Positions 1 to 7,336 of a stretch of DNA of 64,000 bases are shown piece by piece. The position numbers were made by a program, and so were the translations under genes. Position 1 is the stretch's first letter. Each line of letters opens with the position of its first letter. The notes beneath the pieces are model-generated. The model saw nothing but the letters and a program-made list of their open reading frames with translations. It did not search any database and was not told where the DNA came from. This DNA comes from Kitasatospora sp. MAA4. GTDB lineage: Bacteria; Actinomycetota; Actinomycetes; Streptomycetales; Streptomycetaceae. The DNA is taken from the NCBI RefSeq assembly GCF_029893355.1, contig NZ_JARZAI010000034.1, positions 1-64,000 on the forward strand. The letters are read 5' to 3'.

Positions 1-90
1 CAAGACGCTCGACTGGGATACCCCAGCCGAGCGTCTACGTGATCTACTCACCACCTAGAACCAGTGGTGTTGCGACGACCCCTGGAACCC
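1..90 (+). mobile_element. right end of an IS30-family-like insertion sequence (partial)
   Basis: The window opens inside an insertion sequence. A transposase C-terminus ends at 58 and is followed by about 30 bases reading GGTGTTGCGACGACCCCTGG, which looks like an IS30-type terminal inverted repeat. The outer boundary near 85-90 is a guess because the other end lies outside the window. Positions 3-11 and 28-36 pair perfectly, with an inner CTGGG/CCCAG stem, so the last transposase codons also form a strong hairpin. The element ends only about 13 bases before the tRNA-derived repeat at 103. Confidence 0.45.
2..58 (+). CDS. IS30-family transposase, C-terminal fragment (5' end outside window)
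   Basis: The first open frame reads K-T-L-D-W-D-T-P-A-E-R-L-R-D-L-L-T-T and then TAG. This matches the C-terminal signature of IS30-family DDE transposases, whose end typically reads RPRKTLGW(D/E)TPAE followed by a short leucine-rich helix. Only 18 codons are visible, so the catalytic domain cannot be checked and it is unknown whether the copy is intact. The call rests on the KTLxWDTPAE pattern and the IS-like terminus just downstream. Confidence 0.5.
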   Translation, partial: KTLDWDTPAERLRDLLTT

Positions 91-102
91 AAGACCTGAC
101 CT

Positions 103-157
103 GGGCCTTCGATGGAGCCGCTTTCGGGATTCGAACCCGAGACCTACGCATTACGAG
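103..157. repeat. attL-like copy of the tRNA-Thr 3' end (55-bp direct repeat)
   Basis: This stretch is identical to 5851-5905. It holds the T-arm, variable loop and the 3' side of the anticodon arm of the tRNA on the minus strand and stops at the anticodon-stem sequence ACGAG. Beyond it (CCCGAGAG) the sequence no longer matches a tRNA. It is therefore a tRNA fragment, not a gene. The bases just left of it (GACCTGACCT) resemble the matching position at the right copy (TGTCTGACC). Confidence 0.85.
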
Positions 158-948
158 CCCGAGAGTGATCATGTCGGCCGCTGCCAGCATCGGCCACTTG
201 GTGATGAACCCGCAGGTCAGGACGCTGCACTGCGATCCACGATCCCGTCCGAACCGGCACGTGCTACGCCGTCCGCTCACGCATCGCTCGCGCAGCTCGC
301 GCCCTGCTCGACTCCAACATGGCGGGCTGCTAGCTACGCCGGGGCACCAACAGCGAGATGGATCGGTTCGTCTAGATCAGCCATGCAGATGGCTATCCAG
401 AGGCCGGGAGGCTGCCGGGATACGGTCCATACCCAGCAGCCTTCGCAGATTCATGCCGGCCACACCCAACGATCCCGCCCGACCCGCCGATGTTCGGCAG
501 GGCTGCAATCACGTCGACGACCCCGGCAGGGGGATGGGGCCGCTTCCCTCGCCGTCCGACGGACCGGCTTCCAGCCGGGCGGTCTTCGGGCGGGGACTCC
601 TTCGGCCTCCCCCGGCCCGCCAGGCACCCGTCGGCGCCGCACAGGCGACCACGCCGTCAGGATCACGGCGCCGGATCCATCGTTCGGGCCAGGTTGCTCT
701 CGAATGAGCGAGACAGTCGTGATGATCTCTGGCTCGACTTCGGCGATGCCCCGGACTGGGTGCCGGGCGGAGAGGGCGTCGCTTCGGCACAGTCGTACCG
801 GTCGCCTTCGCGACGTGCACCCTATCGGACGAACAGTCACAGATCTGGACCGGGACTCGATGAGCCTGACTGTTCCCGAAACTGACGTACCTTCACGTCC
901 GCTCTGGCATACTCCTCACGTCATGATCGATAGCGCGGGGGTGCGGAA
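158..948. other. 790-bp stretch without a supportable gene
   Basis: Several overlapping open frames occur on both strands, but none has a recognisable product, a convincing start with ribosome binding site, or actinomycete-like third-position bias. In an integrated element this is where an integrase or excisionase gene would be expected next to the attachment site, so it may be decayed remnant. The last 60 bases, including GCGGGGG at 934-940, act as leader of the restriction-modification gene. Confidence 0.5.
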
Positions 949-3900
949 GTGACGCAGGGACAGGAGTTCGACTGGCTCGCGGAAGCCATCTCGAGCTTCG
1001 GTGCGTCATGCAAGGTCATGGTGAACGGACCAGGCGACCCCGAGGCGTCAATTCGTCCGCCTCTGCAGAGCCTCCTGGAGGCTGTGGGCAGCCACGACGC
1101 CATGGACGGCGTGCTGTGGCACTCCGAAACGCCCCTGCGTGATGTGGGCGTGCGTCCTGACTACGCGGTCGAGGTGCACGGCGAAATCGTCGGCTATGTC
1201 GAGGTCAAGCGCCCTGGTCAGCCGGTTGATCCAGAGAAGTTCACGGGACGGAACAAGAAGCAGTGGGAACGGCTGCGCGACTTGCCGAACGTGCTCTACA
1301 CCAACGGCACTGAGTGGCGTCTATTCCGCACCGGCGAGCTGATCGGTTCCCCGGTCCTCTTCGACGGCGATCTAGGAAGCGCAGGACGCTCGTTGTCCGC
1401 CCGCGAGCCCGCCGCGTTCCATGCCCTTCTGCGGACCTTCCTCCACTGGGTTCCTGAGCCGATCCGCCACGTCTCCAGCTTGGTCCGGCGCGCCGCGCCG
1501 CTGTGCCGCCTGCTGCGTGCGGCGGTCCTGGAGCAGTTGGAGTGGGAGGGACAGCACGCAGCTGAGGGCGCGCGCCCTGAGGAACTGCGGTTCACCGGGC
1601 TGAAGAACGACTGGCGAAGGCTGCTCTTCCCGACAGCCGACGACGCGACCTTCGCCGACGGGTACGCCCAGACGGTGACCTTCGCGCTTCTGTTGGCGCG
1701 CACGGAAGACATCTCCCTGAAGGGCGTGGGGCTGCACGAGATCGGCCGCCGCCTGGATGCCGGACACGCCTTGATGGGCAAGGCCCTTCAGCTCCTGACC
1801 GACAACATCACGGTGAGCTTCGAGGTCAGCCTCGATCTGCTTATCCAGGTGATCGACGCGGTCGACTGGGCGGCGATCCGCAAGGGCCGGCGGGATGCGT
1901 ACCTACACCTGTACGAGTCGTTCCTGGAGGTGTACGACGAGAAGCTGCGCCAGAAGAGCGGCTCGTACTACACCCCGCGCGAAGTGGTCGAGGAGATGGT
2001 GCGCCTCACTGAGGACGTGCTGCGTACCCGCTTGGGCCGCCCGGCCGGATACGCGGACGACAGCGTGCGCATCGTCGATCCAGCGATGGGGACGGGCACG
2101 TACCTTCACGCGGTCATCGAGCACGTCGCCGCTTGGACGGCGGAGAACGTTGGCCCTGGGGCGACGCCGGATGCGATAGGCAGTCTAGCGAAGCGCCTGA
2201 TCGGCTTCGAGCTGCAGATGGGCCCATTCGCCGTGGCCGAGCTACGGGCGTCGGACCTGCTCAAGCGGCATCAAGCGGTCGCACCGCCTGACGGCATGAA
2301 GCTGTTCGTCACCGACACGTTGGACAACCCCTACCTGGCCGAAGAAACCCTCGCCTCGACGTACGGCGTGATCTCGGAGTCACGTAGGCGGGCGAACGAG
2401 GTGAAGGCCAGCACACCGGTCACCGTCGCGATCGGCAACCCGCCCTACGACGACAAGGCCAAGGGCCGCGGCGGCTGGGTCGAGAAGGGAAGCCCAGCGC
2501 AGGGTGTCACCCCCATCGAGGCGTTCAAGTGGCCCGGAAACGGCCGCTACGAGCACGTGCTCAAGAACCTGTACATCTACTTCTGGCGCTGGGCAACCTG
2601 GAAGGTCTTCGACGCCCATCCGCAGGACCAGCAGGGGGTCGTCTGCTTCATCACCCCCTCGGGCTTCACCACGGGGCCTGGCGGGCGCGGCATGCGCAAC
2701 TACCTGCGGCGCACCTGCGACGAGGGGTGGATCATCGACCTGTCCCCGGAAGGTCACCGCCCGGATGTGGCCAGCCGGATCTTCCCCGGTGTCGCCCAGC
2801 CGCTGGCCATCTGCATTTTCGTGCGCAGCAAGGACACTGATCCCGAGCGGCCCGCCCGCATCCACTACCGAGCCGTACACGGCAAGCGGGTTGCCAAGTA
2901 CGGCCAGCTCAAAGAGATCCAACTGGACGACGAGGGCTGGCAGGACACGCACTCCGCCGCCATCCGCCCGTTCCGCCCGACCACCGAGACGGGTTGGGAA
3001 GACTATCCTGCTCTCGACGATCTCTTCCTCTGGGGAAGTCCGGGAGTCAAGGCCAACCGCTCGTGGGTCAATGGCCCCAGCGAGCAACTGCTCCAGCGAC
3101 GCTGGGCGCGTCTGATCCACGAGGCCAATCCGGTCACAAAGGCGGAGTTGTTCAAGGAGACGCGAGATCGTTCGCTGCACGACAGCCGGCCCCCGCTGCC
3201 CGGACAACCTGAGCACGCCCAAGGGCTTGTGGACGAAACAAAGCTGGCGCCAGACCTGATCCGCATCGCCATGCGCAGTTTCGACCGGCAATGGCTGATC
3301 TCCGACAGTCGTGTCATCGACTTCGCCCGACCCACGTTGTGGGAATCCCTACAGCAGGGGCAGCTCTTCCTGAACCAGCAGTCCTCCCACGAGATCGAAA
3401 CCGGACCGGCGGTCGTCGCCACCGCCCTGCTCCCCGACACCCACCACTTCAACGGCCGCGGCGGCAAGATCATGCCGATCCTCCATCCGGACGGCACGCC
3501 CAACGTACATCCGCGCCTGCTCGCCCACCTGGCAACCGAACTCGGCCTCGACCGCATCACGGTGCACGACCTGGCCGCATACGCGACGGCTGTCGCAGGG
3601 CACGGCGGATTCACCGAGCGGTTCACAGCGGAACTGCTCACTCCCGGCGTACGGCTGCCACTCACTCGCGATCCCGCATTGTGGCGCGAGGCGGTGAAGC
3701 TGGGCGAGCGCCTGTTGTGGGCTTCGACGTACGGGGAACGTTACGTCGATCCAGAAGACGGTCGGCCAGCAGGAGACGTCCTCTTTGCGCAAAGCGATCC
3801 GCGCCGGCTCCGCTACGACCAGCACATCGGGACGGAGGTGCCCGGCGAAATCCACTACGCCGAGATGAACCGGTCCCTGTACTTGGGTGCCGGATACGTC

Positions 3901-4254
3901 AGCCCGGTGCCCGCAGAGGTATGGAACTATGACGTCGGCGGCATGCAGATCGTCAAGAAGTGGTTCGGATACCGCAAGGCGAGCCCCAACAGCCGCAAGA
4001 CGAGCCCCCTGGACGACCTGCACGTCGACTCCTGGCCGGCCGACTGGTCTCGTGAGCTCATGGAACTGCTGTCCGTGCTGCGTCGGCTGACCGACCTCGC
4101 TCCCGCCCAACAGGATCTGCTGGACCGGATCCTCGCCGCGCCCACAGTCACAGCGGCAGACCTCGAACAGGCCGGCATCCTGCCGGTGCCCGTCAAGGCG
4201 CGCAAACCCCGTCGCCAAGTCGAGATGCTTCTGGATGTCGACGAGGAACCGTAG
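949..4254 (+). CDS. single-chain restriction-modification enzyme (type IIG / type ISP-like)
   Basis: The 1101-residue protein combines DNA cleavage and adenine methylation in one chain. An N-terminal PD-(D/E)XK-type nuclease is seen as PD at 70-71 and E85-V-K87. A helical linker follows, then an N6-adenine methyltransferase with SAM-binding motif I DPAMGTG at 377-383 and catalytic motif IV NPPY at 497-500. The last 500 residues resemble the C-terminal specificity region of type ISP enzymes. No helicase translocase domain lies between nuclease and methylase, so it fits type IIG-like architecture better than true LlaBIII-type ISP enzymes. The start is GTG after GGGGG; a GTG eight bases upstream is closed by a stop. 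It is the main island cargo and probably a phage-defence gene. The recognition sequence cannot be read from the protein. Confidence 0.85.
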   Translation: MTQGQEFDWLAEAISSFGASCKVMVNGPGDPEASIRPPLQSLLEAVGSHDAMDGVLWHSETPLRDVGVRPDYAVEVHGEIVGYVEVKRPGQPVDPEKFTGRNKKQWERLRDLPNVLYTNGTEWRLFRTGELIGSPVLFDGDLGSAGRSLSAREPAAFHALLRTFLHWVPEPIRHVSSLVRRAAPLCRLLRAAVLEQLEWEGQHAAEGARPEELRFTGLKNDWRRLLFPTADDATFADGYAQTVTFALLLARTEDISLKGVGLHEIGRRLDAGHALMGKALQLLTDNITVSFEVSLDLLIQVIDAVDWAAIRKGRRDAYLHLYESFLEVYDEKLRQKSGSYYTPREVVEEMVRLTEDVLRTRLGRPAGYADDSVRIVDPAMGTGTYLHAVIEHVAAWTAENVGPGATPDAIGSLAKRLIGFELQMGPFAVAELRASDLLKRHQAVAPPDGMKLFVTDTLDNPYLAEETLASTYGVISESRRRANEVKASTPVTVAIGNPPYDDKAKGRGGWVEKGSPAQGVTPIEAFKWPGNGRYEHVLKNLYIYFWRWATWKVFDAHPQDQQGVVCFITPSGFTTGPGGRGMRNYLRRTCDEGWIIDLSPEGHRPDVASRIFPGVAQPLAICIFVRSKDTDPERPARIHYRAVHGKRVAKYGQLKEIQLDDEGWQDTHSAAIRPFRPTTETGWEDYPALDDLFLWGSPGVKANRSWVNGPSEQLLQRRWARLIHEANPVTKAELFKETRDRSLHDSRPPLPGQPEHAQGLVDETKLAPDLIRIAMRSFDRQWLISDSRVIDFARPTLWESLQQGQLFLNQQSSHEIETGPAVVATALLPDTHHFNGRGGKIMPILHPDGTPNVHPRLLAHLATELGLDRITVHDLAAYATAVAGHGGFTERFTAELLTPGVRLPLTRDPALWREAVKLGERLLWASTYGERYVDPEDGRPAGDVLFAQSDPRRLRYDQHIGTEVPGEIHYAEMNRSLYLGAGYVSPVPAEVWNYDVGGMQIVKKWFGYRKASPNSRKTSPLDDLHVDSWPADWSRELMELLSVLRRLTDLAPAQQDLLDRILAAPTVTAADLEQAGILPVPVKARKPRRQVEMLLDVDEEP

Positions 4255-4261
4255 CGGCAGC

Positions 4262-4651
4262 TCAGTGCTCCTTCGCCCAACGCTCCACGTACGCTACCGC
4301 CTCCGTCCCGCTCCACGCACCCTCGGCGAGCTGACGGAGCGCGTGCATCTCCGGACTGAGTGAGGGTGTACGTCGCTGCAACTCGTCGGCGAATGCGCTC
4401 ACCTCGATCAGGCGTTCGCCCAGCGTGGTGCACTCGGCTTCGAAGTACGCTGCCTTGCCGCGCGGCGTGATGACGAGACCCTCACCTTTGACCTCGAGCA
4501 GGCCCATCCAACTGAGAGTTTGCACGTCGTCCGCGCTGCTCTCCTGGTCGAGCCCCCGGACGGCAGCTGCTATCGCGTCGGGGGACGGAATCTCAGCGAT
4601 CACGAGATGGTGCAGAAGCTGAAGCTGTGAAGGGGAGAGAACTGAGTGCAC
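4262..4651 (-). CDS. small winged-helix-like protein facing the R-M gene
   Basis: The 129-residue protein starts at GTG and I do not recognise its family. The first 70 residues look like a winged helix: helical segments, then a beta-hairpin-like stretch LEVKGEGLVITPRGKAAYFEAE, where L-x-I-T-P-x-G is typical of the wing in MarR/ArsR-like folds. The rest is helical and acidic. It converges on the restriction-modification gene with only seven bases between stop codons. It could be a regulator or accessory factor of that system or an independent island gene; nothing in the sequence decides this. Confidence 0.6.
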   Translation of the reverse strand: MHSVLSPSQLQLLHHLVIAEIPSPDAIAAAVRGLDQESSADDVQTLSWMGLLEVKGEGLVITPRGKAAYFEAECTTLGERLIEVSAFADELQRRTPSLSPEMHALRQLAEGAWSGTEAVAYVERWAKEH

Positions 4652-4738
4652 GGTTGCATGTCTAGCAGTACTGGGGACCGTCCTGCCGCAGACGCGCTAC
4701 GCGTGGCGGTCCCCTCCTGGTCGGGCGTCGAGGAGTGA

Positions 4739-5185
4739 TGCTCCCAGACGGCGTTCAATCCGAGAGTAGTCGGCGCGCTGGAACCGATCGAGGCCCAGGA
4801 CGTCGCGCGCTACGTCGACCGCGACGGTCCCGACGCCTGGGCGAACTTCAGTCCGACCAACGTCGCGCTCCACTCGGTGAGTGCCTCGGTCGTCCTTGGC
4901 GACGCCGGAGCGGCGCTGGAAGCCGCCCAGCCCCTGATGCGCAGGCGCATCCCGGTCCCCGAGCGCCGGGCAGCACTGTGGGTGGAGGCTGCAAGGGCCT
5001 ACAGCCAGCAGGGCAGACTTGCCGAGGGATACAAAGCGCTCAGGATCGCGGAGAGCTGTGCCTCGGAGGACATCCGTCGACGGCCCAGTCTGCTCGAGCT
5101 GGCCGGTGACATGGCCGCTCGCGACCGGCGTGGCGCCGTCCCGGAGCTTCGTCGTTTCTGCCAGGAGTTGGGAGTCCAGGTTTGA
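4739..5185 (+). pseudogene. XRE/TPR-type regulator, N-terminally truncated remnant
   Basis: The open frame reads through NPRVVGALEPIEAQDVARYV and PTNVALHSVSASVVLGDAGA to a C-terminus ending RRFCQELGVQV. This is the C-terminal, TPR-like helical part of the long XRE-family regulators common in Streptomyces. The N-terminal helix-turn-helix and the first two thirds are missing, and a TGA at 4736-4738 interrupts the same frame. Upstream codons 4679-4735 (RPAADALRVAVPSWSGVEE) may be a further decayed piece. A GTG at 4877 could start a 102-residue fragment. In intact loci this regulator precedes a flavoprotein gene, as here. Confidence 0.6.
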
Positions 5186-5733
5186 CCGAGCACCGCGAGC
5201 CGTTCCTCTATGTCGTCGTCTGCGCTTCGGGTATCGCCGACGGAGTGGGCGAACTGATCACCGCTGCCCACGCCGAGGGCTGGGGGGTCGGCGTGATCGC
5301 GACCCCGAACGGACTCGGGTTCATAGACCAGAAAGCCATCGAAGCCCAGACCGGCTTCCCGATCCGTTCTGCCTGGCGCACCCCCAGCATCCCCCAACCG
5401 CTGCCTCCGGCCGACGCCATCGCGGTCGCCCCGGCCACGTTCAACACCATCAACAAGTGGGCCGCCGGCATCTCCGACACCCTCGCGCTCGGCGTCCTTT
5501 GCGAGGCATACGGTCTCGGTATCCCCGTAGCCGTCCACCCCTACGTCAACTCCGCCCAGGCCGCCCACCCCGCGTACGCGGAGAGCCTGGCCCGGCTCCG
5601 GTCGATGGGCGTCCTGGTCGGCGACTACGTCCCCCACAAGCCCAAGGCCGGCGGGGGCCGCGACAAGTACAACTGGACCCACGTCCTCGACCTGCTCCGC
5701 CCTGTTGCGGCCTCAGCGACGGAGGGAGAGTAA
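5182..5733 (+). CDS. flavoprotein (phosphopantothenoylcysteine decarboxylase-like fold)
   Basis: The 183-residue protein belongs to the homo-oligomeric flavin-containing cysteine decarboxylase-like family. Visible features are the N-terminal strand FLYVVVCASG, the FMN-binding segment VAPATFNTINKWAAGISDTLALG (about residues 83-105) and a later HPYVNSAQAAHPAY stretch. Small flavoproteins of this type paired with XRE/TPR regulators are frequent in Streptomyces; their substrate is unknown. The TTG start overlaps the TGA of the regulator remnant (TTGA), which implies coupled translation before the regulator decayed. It is the last island gene before the tRNA. Confidence 0.8.
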   Translation: MTEHREPFLYVVVCASGIADGVGELITAAHAEGWGVGVIATPNGLGFIDQKAIEAQTGFPIRSAWRTPSIPQPLPPADAIAVAPATFNTINKWAAGISDTLALGVLCEAYGLGIPVAVHPYVNSAQAAHPAYAESLARLRSMGVLVGDYVPHKPKAGGGRDKYNWTHVLDLLRPVAASATEGE

Positions 5734-5824
5734 CTGATGGTCCCGGCTACAGGCGGACGGCCAGCTTCAACAGCTCACGTGGCGGCTCGTGCACGACGTC
5801 GGCGGCGCATGCAGTAGACGACAA

Positions 5825-5857
5825 AAGGCCCGGTCAGACAGTGTCTGACCGGGCCTT
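5825..5857 (-). terminator. intrinsic terminator of tRNA-Thr
   Basis: A perfect 16-bp inverted repeat (5825-5840 with 5842-5857) lies directly downstream of the tRNA 3' end. Read on the minus strand it is followed by TTTTGT, the U-tract of a rho-independent terminator. One arm partly lies inside the 55-bp repeat. Confidence 0.85.
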
Positions 5858-5905
5858 CGATGGAGCCGCTTTCGGGATTCGAACCCGAGACCTACGCATT
5901 ACGAG
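5851..5905. repeat. attR-like copy, 3' half of tRNA-Thr (55-bp direct repeat)
   Basis: Identical to 103-157 over 55 bases. Here the repeat continues into a complete tRNA gene, so this is the copy that keeps the host tRNA functional. Beyond 5905 the two copies diverge at once (TGCGT against CCCGA), placing the crossover within or before the anticodon stem. Confidence 0.85.
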
Positions 5906-5937
5906 TGCGTTGCTCTGGCCAACTGAGCTAAAGCGGC
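5861..5937 (-). tRNA. tRNA-Thr (anticodon CGT)
   Basis: Read on the minus strand, the acceptor GCCGCTT pairs with AAGCGGC. The D-arm is AGCTCAGTTGGCCAGAGC, the anticodon stem-loop CGCACTCGTAATGCG carries anticodon CGT, and the T-arm is CTCGGGTTCGAATCCCGAA. CCA is encoded at the 3' end (5861-5863). All arms pair, so it should be functional. It decodes ACG and serves as the attachment site of the adjacent island. The 3' 55 bases are duplicated at 103-157. Confidence 0.95.
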
Positions 5938-6052
5938 ACCGCTGCCGGGGCTGACCTGCGGAGGCAGGTTGTTGTCGGCAACGCGGGCTAGTCTACACAG
6001 GTTGGCGGGGTGATCCGTAACGGGTTGCCGCGGGGGTGCCTGCGGGGTGGTT

Positions 6053-6703
6053 TCAGGCGGAGGAGGCGAGGAGTTTGGCGGCGAAGGCGGCGAAGAGGAC
6101 GGCCACTCCTCCGGTGAGGCCGGCGGAGAGGCGCTTGCGGCGGTGGAAGGCGTTGGCGAGGCCGGTGCCGGCGAAGATCAGCACGGAGAGGTAGATCACC
6201 GAGAAGCTCTGCAGGATGCCGCCGAGCAGGGCGAAGGAGAGGGCGGGCCGGCCGTAGGACGGGTCGACGAACTGGGTGAAGAAGGAGAGCAGGAAGAGGA
6301 TCGCCTTCGGGTTGAGCAGGCTGATCACCAGCGCCCGGCGGAACGGGTTCTCCGTCCCGACCACGGCGTCCGCGGGGGCGTCCGGCGCCGGGGCGCGGTG
6401 CTCGCGCCAGAGCTGGCGGGCGGCGCGGACCATGCCGTAGCCGATCCAGAGCAGGTAGGCCGCGCCGCCGAACCGGACGACGGCGAAGACGCCGGGGTTG
6501 GCCTTGAGGAGCGAGGCGGCGCCCAGCGAGGTGAGGGCGATCAGGGTGAAGTCGCCGAGGAAGACGCCGGCGGCCGCCCGGTAGGCGGTGCGGATGCCCT
6601 TGCGGGCGGCCACCGAGAGCACGTACAGGGAGTTCGGGCCGGGTAGCAGGACGATGATCACCGCGCCGAGCGTGTAGGTGGCGAGGTGGTTGACTCCCAG
6701 CAT
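6053..6703 (-). CDS. LysE/RhtB-family amino acid exporter (LeuE-like)
   Basis: The 216-residue integral membrane protein has about six hydrophobic segments. The N-terminal stretch around VIIVLLPGPNSLYVLS carries the P-G-P motif diagnostic of LysE/RhtB exporters. The middle has LISLLNPKAILFLLSFFTQF, whose N-P-K-A-x-L-F signature is also conserved. Such proteins export amino acids or related metabolites with the proton gradient. The sequence is closest in style to leucine-efflux proteins, but substrate cannot be read from it. It is followed on the same strand by tRNA-Thr and preceded by a GNAT gene. Confidence 0.85.
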   Translation of the reverse strand: MLGVNHLATYTLGAVIIVLLPGPNSLYVLSVAARKGIRTAYRAAAGVFLGDFTLIALTSLGAASLLKANPGVFAVVRFGGAAYLLWIGYGMVRAARQLWREHRAPAPDAPADAVVGTENPFRRALVISLLNPKAILFLLSFFTQFVDPSYGRPALSFALLGGILQSFSVIYLSVLIFAGTGLANAFHRRKRLSAGLTGGVAVLFAAFAAKLLASSA

Positions 6704-6732
6704 CGTGGGCTCCTAGGCAAGTCGTGGGCACA

Positions 6733-7287
6733 TCATCGTATCGATGCCCACTCGTCGGCCAGGATCGACCAGACCTCCTTGTCGTGCCGGATCCCGTTGT
6801 GCGGGAAGTACGAGCGCAGGACGCCGTCCAGGCGCATCCCGACCCGCTTGGCGACCGCGCCGCTGCGCGTGTTGAGCGTGCTGGAGAGCCACTCGGCGCG
6901 CTGCAGCCCGCGCTCCACCAGCGCGTAGTCGAGCAGGTGGCGGACGGCGGCGCTGACCAGGCCGTGTCCCTCGCCGGCCGCCTCGGTCCAGACGCCGATC
7001 TCGCAGTTGCCGAAGCGGGTGTCGAACTTCACGAACATCACGCCACCGACCAGCGTCCCGTCCAGCCAGATGCCGTAGAGCCGCCCGGTGTCGGCCGCCT
7101 GCCGGTCGGCGTAGCGCTGGAGCGTCTCGCGGGCCGACTCGAGGTCGGCGCTGCCCGAGGCCCACGGGATCCAGGGGTCGGTGTTGGGGCGGGCGCGGTC
7201 GATGTGGGCGAGGAACTCGGGTGCCTGCCAGGGCTCGAGCGGGCGGAGTTCGGCGTCGAGCGTGGCGGAGAGCGGTATGGCGTACAC
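6733..7287 (-). CDS. GNAT-family N-acetyltransferase (RimJ/RimL type)
   Basis: This is a 184-residue acetyltransferase. The central part GVMFVKFDTRFGNCEIGVWTEAAGEGHGLVSAAVRHLLDYA fits the beta4-beta5 and acetyl-CoA pyrophosphate-binding region (motif A, here E-G-H-G-L-V). LNTRSGAVAKRVGMRLDGVLR is the usual motif B region of RimJ/RimL enzymes. I chose the GTG at 7285-7287 because GGAGG lies five bases upstream; longer upstream readings run through the divergent regulator. It shares a 49-bp promoter region with the TetR gene, which probably controls it. Confidence 0.8.
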   Translation of the reverse strand: MYAIPLSATLDAELRPLEPWQAPEFLAHIDRARPNTDPWIPWASGSADLESARETLQRYADRQAADTGRLYGIWLDGTLVGGVMFVKFDTRFGNCEIGVWTEAAGEGHGLVSAAVRHLLDYALVERGLQRAEWLSSTLNTRSGAVAKRVGMRLDGVLRSYFPHNGIRHDKEVWSILADEWASIR

Positions 7288-7306
7288 AGGGACCTCCACG
7301 GGTGCA

Positions 7307-7322
7307 TAACAAACGTTTGGTA
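7307..7322. promoter_or_regulatory. palindromic operator between GNAT and TetR genes
   Basis: TAACAAACGTTTGGTA is a 16-bp palindrome with one mismatched pair around the perfect core CAAACGTTTG. It sits midway in the 49-bp gap between divergent starts at 7287 and 7337, which is typical of a TetR site repressing both genes. Confidence 0.65.
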
Positions 7323-7336
7323 GGTACCATAGCGCT

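Larger units (their letters stand above)
103..5905. mobile_element. tRNA-Thr-flanked genomic island (about 5.7 kb)
   Basis: Two identical 55-bp sequences, the 3' half of a tRNA-Thr gene plus downstream bases, bound this segment in direct orientation. This is the arrangement left when an element integrates by site-specific recombination at a tRNA 3' end. The cargo is a restriction-modification enzyme, a small wHTH-like protein, a decayed XRE-type regulator and a flavoprotein. Codon third positions inside are less strictly G/C than in the core genes to the right. No integrase, excisionase or replication gene is recognisable, so this is either a decayed integrative element or the inner part of a larger nested one extending left of the window. 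Confidence 0.65.

Noticed and set aside
44-280. Minus-strand 78-codon frame containing RRSRVRIPKAAP
   Set aside because: That peptide is the translation of the tRNA fragment at 103-157, a well-known artefact of ORF calling over tRNA genes.
383-952. Open frames on both strands in 160-950
   Set aside because: No family resemblance, no codon bias, and mutually overlapping; treated as non-coding or decayed DNA.
5019-5954. 311-codon plus-strand frame across the flavoprotein and tRNA
   Set aside because: It is an out-of-frame shadow of the flavoprotein gene and translates through the tRNA.
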